Of a stretch of DNA of 64,000 nucleotides, positions 59,385 through 64,000 are shown piece after piece. How positions within the stretch are numbered: the stretch's first letter is position 1; the number at the start of each line of letters is the position of its first letter. Source of the stretch: Lentisalinibacter orientalis (GTDB lineage: Bacteria > Pseudomonadota > Gammaproteobacteria > Steroidobacterales > Woeseiaceae); assembly GCF_040706535.1 (NCBI RefSeq), contig NZ_JAPDRJ010000001.1:496001-560000 (forward strand). Direction: 5' to 3'. Made by a program: the position numbers and the translations under genes. Below the pieces are notes generated by a model. The model was given only the letters and a program-made list of their open reading frames with translations, made no database searches and was not told the origin of the DNA.

Positions 59385-60485
59385 ATGCCGAAGTTCCAGG
59401 GCGAGACCGGATTCCGCCACGCCGCACCCGACGCGCTCGGGGTGCTGCTCGTCAACCTGGGCACGCCCGGCGAGCCGAGCACCTCCGCCGTGCGCCGTTA
59501 CCTCGCCGAGTTCCTGGGCGACGCCCGCGTGGTCGAGGCGCCGCGGCTGTTCTGGTGGCTGGTGCTGAATCTCGTGATCCTGAGGATCCGGCCGGCCCGC
59601 TCCGCGGAGGCCTACGAGAAGATCTGGACCGAGGCAGGCTCGCCGCTGCTGCTGAACAGCGAGCTCATCGCGAAGGGGCTGGCCGAGAAGCTCTCCCGGC
59701 GCATCGACGGCGAACTTGCCGTGGAACTGGCGATGTCCTACGGCGCCCCGGGCATACCGGAGGCGCTGGAGCGCCTGCGCGAGAAGAACGTGCGCCGCCT
59801 GGTGGTGCTGCCGCTGTATCCCCAGTACTCCGGCACCACCACCGCCACCGTGTTCGACCGCGTCACCCGGGTGCTGCAGAACCGCCGCTGGATACCCGAG
59901 TTCCGATTCATCAACCAGTATCACGACGAGCCGGCCTACATACAGGCGCTGGCGCGCTCCATCCGCGAGCACCGGGAGGAGCACGGCGCCGGCAAGCGGC
60001 TGTTGTTCTCCTTCCACGGCATCCCCCAGCGCTATTTCCTGAGCGGCGACCCCTATCACTGCCAGTCCCAGAAGACCGCGCGGCTGGTGGCCGAGGAGCT
60101 CGGTCTCGGGCCGGACGAGTGGCTGCTGAGCTTCCAGTCCCGGGTGGGCCGCGAGGAGTGGCTCAGGCCGTACACCGACGAGACCCTGCAGGCCTGGGGC
60201 GAGGAACGGCTGGAGAGCGTGGACGTGGTATGTCCCGGCTTCTCGGCGGACTGCCTCGAGACCCTGGAGGAGATCGCCATGCAGAACCGGGAGCTGTTCG
60301 AGGAGGCCGGCGGCGGCAGGCTCTCCTACATCCCCTGCCTGAACGCCCGCGACGACCACATCGAATGCCTGACCGAGCTCGTCTACCGCCACGCTTCCGG
60401 CTGGCCGGAGACCGAGAGCGAACTCGCCGCCCGCGACCCGCTCAAGAGCGCCGAGCTGGCCCGGGCGATGGGGGCCGGGGACTGA
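59385..60485 (+). CDS. hemH: Ferrochelatase
   Basis: 366 residues. Inserts Fe2+ into protoporphyrin IX, last step of protoheme synthesis. Seen: LLVNLGTPGEPSTSAVRRYLAEFL, YPQYSGTTTATV, the active-site SFHGIPQRY with its His, and VVCPGFSADCLETLEEI with the acidic residue. Full length. Followed two bases later by a VOC gene. Confidence 0.96.
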   Translation: MPKFQGETGFRHAAPDALGVLLVNLGTPGEPSTSAVRRYLAEFLGDARVVEAPRLFWWLVLNLVILRIRPARSAEAYEKIWTEAGSPLLLNSELIAKGLAEKLSRRIDGELAVELAMSYGAPGIPEALERLREKNVRRLVVLPLYPQYSGTTTATVFDRVTRVLQNRRWIPEFRFINQYHDEPAYIQALARSIREHREEHGAGKRLLFSFHGIPQRYFLSGDPYHCQSQKTARLVAEELGLGPDEWLLSFQSRVGREEWLRPYTDETLQAWGEERLESVDVVCPGFSADCLETLEEIAMQNRELFEEAGGGRLSYIPCLNARDDHIECLTELVYRHASGWPETESELAARDPLKSAELARAMGAGD

Positions 60486-60487
60486 GG

Positions 60488-61219
60488 GTGGCCGGGCGCT
60501 TCCTGGAGCTCGGCCTCGCTGCGCCGGACATCCTGGAGTCCCTGCATTTCTATCGCACACTGGGTTTCACGGAACTCGCCGTCGGCGAGGTCTGGCCGCA
60601 CAAGTACGCCGTGGTGACCGACGGCACGCTGTTCATCGGGCTGCACGAAGACCCGGTGGCGAGCCCGGTCGTCACCCTCGTCCAGCCCTCGCTGCGCCGG
60701 CACGTGCTCACGCTTCAGGATGCCGGCACCGAATTCGACGAGACCCGCCTCGGCGAGGACGAGTTCAACCGCGCCGTGCTGCGCGATCCGGACGGCACGG
60801 CCGTCATGCTGGTGGAGGCGCGCACCTATTCCCCGGCACCGGAGACGCCCGCTCCTTCGCTGCTGGGCGAGTGCCTGGAACTCGCGCTGCCGGTGCGCGA
60901 CGCCCTCGCCGCGGCCCACTTCTGGGCGCCGCTCGCGCCCCGGCTGGCGGCACACCGGGAGGAGCCGGAGCCCCGCTTCCGGCTCGCCGTGGACGGGCTG
61001 GTGCTGGGGCTGGGCACCCGGCCCGCGCTCACCCGGCCGCTGCTCGTCTACCGGGTAACCGAGGCCGCAGCGCTGCAGGCGACCCTGGACCGCCTGGGCG
61101 TCCACCCCGGCGCCGGCCCGGACCTGCCGGGCGAGAGCCGGGGCACGATCCGGGCGCCGGAAGGCACCGACATCGCGCTGCTGAAGGCCGACTACTGGGC
61201 CGACAACGGGTCGGGCTAG
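60488..61219 (+). CDS. VOC (glyoxalase-like) domain protein
   Basis: 243 residues from GTG 60488. An N-terminal VOC module (FLELGLAAPDILESLHFYRTLGFTEL to DPDGTAVMLVEA) and a second, degenerate VOC half (ECLELALPVRDALAAAHFWAPLAPRL to APEGTDIALLKADYW). Metal ligands cannot be assigned with certainty. Function unknown. It starts 2 bp after hemH, so probably co-transcribed; converges on the fructosamine kinase gene with a 4-bp overlap. Confidence 0.7.
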   Translation: MAGRFLELGLAAPDILESLHFYRTLGFTELAVGEVWPHKYAVVTDGTLFIGLHEDPVASPVVTLVQPSLRRHVLTLQDAGTEFDETRLGEDEFNRAVLRDPDGTAVMLVEARTYSPAPETPAPSLLGECLELALPVRDALAAAHFWAPLAPRLAAHREEPEPRFRLAVDGLVLGLGTRPALTRPLLVYRVTEAAALQATLDRLGVHPGAGPDLPGESRGTIRAPEGTDIALLKADYWADNGSG

Positions 61220-62085
61220 GCGGCGAGCAGGCGGCGCAGCAGCGCGCGGGCCTGGGAGAGATAACCACCGCCGAACAGATTCAGGTGGTTCAGCACGTGG
61301 TAGAGCTGATAGAGGTCGCGGCGCACCGCGTAGCCGGCGTCCAGCGGCCAGGCCTCGCCGTAGGCCGCGTGGAATTCGGCACCGAAACCGCCGAACAGCT
61401 CGGTCATGGCGATGTCCGTCTCCCGGTCGCCGTAGTAGACCGCGGGGTCGTAGATCACCGGCCCGCCGTCCGCCGCGGCGAAGTTGCCACCCCAGAGGTC
61501 GCCGTGCAGCAATGACGGCACCGGCGTGTAGTCGGTGAAGAAGTCCGCCAGCCGGGCCAGCAGCGCCTCGCCGTCGGCGCCCAGCTCGCGGCCGTAGCCG
61601 TTGCGCCCGGCCAGCCCCAGCTGGAAGCCGATGCGCTTCTCCGCGAGGAACCGCACCCAGTCGGCGTCCCGGCCGTTCGGCTGGGGCGTGGAGCCGATGG
61701 TGTTGTCCCGGTGCCAGCCGTGCTTCTCGGCGGTGTGGCGATGCAGCGCCGCCAGCGCCGTCCCCAGCCGCCGCCGGCAGCCGGCATCGGCCGGGCCGAG
61801 TTCGAGATACTCCAGCAGCAGCCAGGCGCGCCCTCCGTCGACGCCCAGCCCGTGGACCCGGGGCACGCGCACGGCGCCCGCCGCGTCCAGCTCGGCCAGA
61901 CCCTCCGCCTCGGCGGCGAACATCTCGTAGCCGTCGGCGCGGTTGGTCTTCAGGAACAGGGGACCGGCGTCGCTGTCCACCCGGGCCGCCGCGTTGATGC
62001 TGCCGCCGCCCACCGGCCGCAGGCTGGCGGCGTCGATGCGGATGCCGCAGGCGGCGGCGACGGCGTCGGCGAGCGCCTCCGTCAC
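61216..62085 (-). CDS. Fructosamine kinase family protein
   Basis: 289 residues. Aminoglycoside-phosphotransferase-like fold with VGGGSINAAARV, the Lys in PLFLKTNRA, and the catalytic loop LLHGDLWGGNF followed by YDPAVYYGDRETDIAMTELFGGF. The family phosphorylates ketosamines formed by protein glycation, aiding deglycation. GTG start, 3 bp after the exonuclease stop. Confidence 0.85.
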   Translation of the reverse strand: MTEALADAVAAACGIRIDAASLRPVGGGSINAAARVDSDAGPLFLKTNRADGYEMFAAEAEGLAELDAAGAVRVPRVHGLGVDGGRAWLLLEYLELGPADAGCRRRLGTALAALHRHTAEKHGWHRDNTIGSTPQPNGRDADWVRFLAEKRIGFQLGLAGRNGYGRELGADGEALLARLADFFTDYTPVPSLLHGDLWGGNFAAADGGPVIYDPAVYYGDRETDIAMTELFGGFGAEFHAAYGEAWPLDAGYAVRRDLYQLYHVLNHLNLFGGGYLSQARALLRRLLAA

Positions 62086-62088
62086 GGC

Positions 62089-62982
62089 TCAGACGGCGGC
62101 GTTCATCGCGGCGATGCGCTCGCACTGGCGCCTGAGCGCCGTGCCGAAGCCGGCCTCGTCGCAGACGCCGTGCAGCGCGTCCATGTCGGGTGCGCGGCGG
62201 CGCGCCTCGGCCGAGCGGAACTCCAGCGGCGCATCGCAGGCGATCGCCGTGAGCTGCCGCGCGAGCATCGCCGCCGCGCGGTGCTCCTCCAGCCGGGCGC
62301 CCAGCTTCGCCGCGCCGCGCACCGGCACGTCGCACACCCGGTCCAGGTTGGCATAGATCACGTCCAGGCTGCCGAAGTGGCCGAGCAGCGCCGCCGCCGT
62401 CTTCTTGCCCACGCCGGGCACGCCGGGGATGTTGTCCACGGCGTCGCCCGCCAGCGCCAGGAAATCGGCGATCTGCTCCGGCCACACGCCGAAGGCCTCC
62501 GGTATCTGCTCGTAGCCGAGCCGGCGGCGGCCCGCGTAATCCCACAGTGTGTCCTTCGCCGACAGGAGCTGGGCCAGGTCCTTGTCCCGGCTGACGATGG
62601 TCGCCGGCAGGCCGCGGGCGCGCCCGTCGATGACCAGCGCGCCGATCAGGTCGTCCGCCTCGTACAGCGGGCTGGCGCACTCGGCGAGCCCGAGCGCCCG
62701 GGTGAAGGCCCGGCACTGGCGGAACTGACGCTCGAGCTCCGGCGGCGCGGGATCCCGGTTGGCCTTGTAGGCAGGGTAGATCTCGTTCCTGAAGGAGCTG
62801 GCGAGGCTCTCGTCGAAGGCCACCGCGATGTACTCGGGCCGCACCTCCTCCACGAAGTCCGCCAGGAAGCGGGCGAAGCCGAACAGCGCGTTCACGGGAT
62901 TGCCGTCGCCGTCGACCATGTCGTCGGGCAGCGAGAACCAGGCGCGGAAAACGTAGACGCTGGCGTCGATCAGATAGAGCAC
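62089..62982 (-). CDS. 5'-3' exonuclease (flap-endonuclease family)
   Basis: 297 residues. Resembles the N-terminal exonuclease of DNA polymerase I as a stand-alone protein: LIDASVYVFRAW, VAFDESLASSFRNEIYPAYKANR, EADDLIGAL, VSRDKDLAQLL, and the H3TH element ALAGDAVDNIPGVPGVGKKTAAALL. Acidic metal ligands are present throughout. Probably acts in RNA-primer or flap removal; a Xni-type role is possible. GTG start. It lies 16 bp after the HNH nuclease gene. Confidence 0.88.
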   Translation of the reverse strand: MLYLIDASVYVFRAWFSLPDDMVDGDGNPVNALFGFARFLADFVEEVRPEYIAVAFDESLASSFRNEIYPAYKANRDPAPPELERQFRQCRAFTRALGLAECASPLYEADDLIGALVIDGRARGLPATIVSRDKDLAQLLSAKDTLWDYAGRRRLGYEQIPEAFGVWPEQIADFLALAGDAVDNIPGVPGVGKKTAAALLGHFGSLDVIYANLDRVCDVPVRGAAKLGARLEEHRAAAMLARQLTAIACDAPLEFRSAEARRRAPDMDALHGVCDEAGFGTALRRQCERIAAMNAAV

Positions 62983-62998
62983 GTGCCCGCCGGCGCCC

Positions 62999-63646
62999 TC
63001 AGGCAGGCATCGCCATGCCGGCGGCGCTGGCCTGGAGGTGGTCGCGCAGACGCGCGTGCAGGGGGCTGGAACGCGGGATGTGCGCCAGCAGGTATTCCAT
63101 CTGGTCGGCCAGCACGCGCCGGCCCTTCAGGTAGATGTACTCCGCGTAGCTCGGCGTGAAGGGGATGGCGATGAGCTGCATGCCCGCCTGCTCCGGCGTG
63201 CGCCCGCCCTTGTGGTTGTTGCAACGCCGGCACGCGGTGGCCACGTTGGTCCAGAGATCCCGACCGCCCTGGGAGATGGGCGTGACGTGGTCGCGGGTCA
63301 GCTCGCGGGTCTGGAACACCAGGCCGCAGTACAGACACAGGTTGGCGTCGCGCCGGAACAGCGTGCGGTTGTTGAGCGGCGGCACGTAATGCTCGCGGTT
63401 GGCGGCCAGGCTCTGGTGGGTGCCGTGGGTGGCGATGATCGAATTCACGTCCACCGCGCTGCGTTGCCCGGTCAGCGCGTTGTAGCCGCCGTGGAGCGTG
63501 TAGAGGAGCGTGCCGCAGGCATAGGCGACCTGCCCCGTGTGGTAGAGGCGGACCGCCTCGCGGTAGTCGATCCATTCCAGCGGCATGCCTGCCACGTCCG
63601 TGCGCAGGACCTGCTGGAAGATGCTCTCTGTGCTGATAGCCTGCAT
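62999..63646 (-). CDS. HNH endonuclease
   Basis: 215 residues. HNH/McrA-like nuclease with zinc cysteines CLYCG (104-108) and CRRCN (139-143), catalytic DH (119-120) in LTRDHVTP and NHKGGRTPEQAG. This arrangement is common in stand-alone chromosomal HNH proteins of unknown role and does not by itself indicate mobility. ATG 63646. First of an apparent operon with the exonuclease and the fructosamine kinase family gene. Confidence 0.85.
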   Translation of the reverse strand: MQAISTESIFQQVLRTDVAGMPLEWIDYREAVRLYHTGQVAYACGTLLYTLHGGYNALTGQRSAVDVNSIIATHGTHQSLAANREHYVPPLNNRTLFRRDANLCLYCGLVFQTRELTRDHVTPISQGGRDLWTNVATACRRCNNHKGGRTPEQAGMQLIAIPFTPSYAEYIYLKGRRVLADQMEYLLAHIPRSSPLHARLRDHLQASAAGMAMPA

Positions 63647-63764
63647 GTGTCACGTCCCCCCGGGGGCGCCGGCTTAGTTTGCCCCAAGACCGGGGAAATG
63701 CAACCTGAGGGGTGTGACAGCAGGATGACAGTGTGGTCGTCTTCTGGTGAGCGGCCCTCCTCAG

Positions 63765-63803
63765 CGTCCCTCGTCATCGTCCCTCGTCAACGTCCCTCGT
63801 CAT
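63765..63803. repeat. 13-bp tandem repeat, three copies
   Basis: CGTCCCTCGTCAT, CGTCCCTCGTCAA, CGTCCCTCGTCAT in tandem, covering the stop codon of the partial DUF3106 gene and the adjacent gap. Confidence 0.85.
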
Positions 63804-64000
63804 CTTCCTCTGGGCGGACGCCGGTCGCGCATGCGCTCGCGGAGGTTCTGGCGCTGCTCGGGGCTGAGCGACCGCCACCGCTCCCGCAGCTCCTGGCGGC
63901 GTTCTTCCGGCAGGTCCCGGAAGTGCTCGAAGTTGCGGCGGATACGCTCACGCTCTTCCGGAGGCAGTTCGCGGAAGGTCTCGTAACGCTCGCGGATGCG
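63800..64000 (-). CDS. DUF3106 domain protein (partial, N-terminus outside window)
   Basis: 66 visible C-terminal residues made of repeats of the type FRELPPEERERIRRNF, FRDLPEERRQELRERW, SLSPEQRQNLRERM, ending RDRRPPRGR. This is the highly charged helical repeat of DUF3106 proteins, usually secreted, of unknown function. The frame runs off the window edge. Confidence 0.8.
   Translation of the reverse strand, partial: RIRERYETFRELPPEERERIRRNFEHFRDLPEERRQELRERWRSLSPEQRQNLRERMRDRRPPRGR

Noticed and set aside
62999..63646. HNH gene as a sign of a homing element or defence island
   Set aside because: It is in an ordinary chromosomal setting with an exonuclease and a kinase, with no repeats, recombinase or restriction partner nearby.

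Overview
The window is about 64 kb of GC-rich, densely coded bacterial chromosome. The conserved block of housekeeping genes (dut, coaBC, radC, rpmB-rpmG, mutM, coaD-rsmD, ftsY-ftsE-ftsX-rpoH), the sigma-32 type RpoH, gltB-gltD and hemH point to a gammaproteobacterium. Ectoine-catabolism genes, a DUF1538 antiporter-like protein and a dedicated proteobacterial sortase system suggest a halophilic or marine lineage, perhaps Ectothiorhodospiraceae-like. That placement is inference from gene content. No rRNA, tRNA, CRISPR array, prophage or transposase gene was recognised.

Layout. 1-3.6 kb: minus-strand envelope cluster (DUF1538 membrane protein, LolA-like factor, HdeA-like protein, glycine-zipper protein, patatin lipoprotein) with a divergent winged-helix regulator at 3.9 kb. 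4.4-7.4 kb: DUF481 barrel protein, methyltransferase and a lipoprotein hydrolase. 7.5-11.5 kb: transaminase, ectoine hydrolase and aldehyde dehydrogenase (ectoine breakdown). 11.6-16 kb: DUF4397 lipoprotein, trmB, marC, a Rieske protein and small proteins. 15.9-16.3 kb: a palindrome-rich repeat element whose core recurs at 52.2 kb. 16.3-31 kb: ampG-like permease, xth, pyrE, dut, coaBC, radC, rpmBG, a desaturase, mutM, coaD, rsmD, ftsYEX, a TetR regulator and rpoH. 31-37.9 kb: OmpA-type lipoprotein, Mpo1-like protein, glutaryl-CoA dehydrogenase family enzyme, two MATE exporters and a NUDIX hydrolase. 37.9-43.5 kb: complete dedicated sortase locus (class GN sortase, VIT/VWA target with an LPATG sorting signal, response regulator, histidine kinase). 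43.5-49.4 kb: gltD and gltB. 49.4-49.7 kb: a single N flanked by a 150-bp duplication, probably an assembly join. 49.9-64 kb: small lipoproteins, DUF924, a NorM-like MATE, thiolase, an alanine/glycine symporter, epoxide hydrolase, hemH, fructosamine kinase family, a 5'-3' exonuclease, an HNH nuclease and a partial DUF3106 gene.

Most striking regulatory signal: a perfect CIRCE element (TTAGCACTC-N9-GAGTGCTAA) in the leader of rpoH. It predicts HrcA repression of the heat-shock sigma factor itself. The same divergent region has a near-consensus sigma-70 promoter overlapped by a 16-bp palindrome next to a TetR gene. Second in interest are the complete sortase locus, with a CBM9-like sensor region in its kinase and a 10-bp-spaced direct repeat in its divergent promoter region, and the two copies of a 73-bp hairpin repeat.
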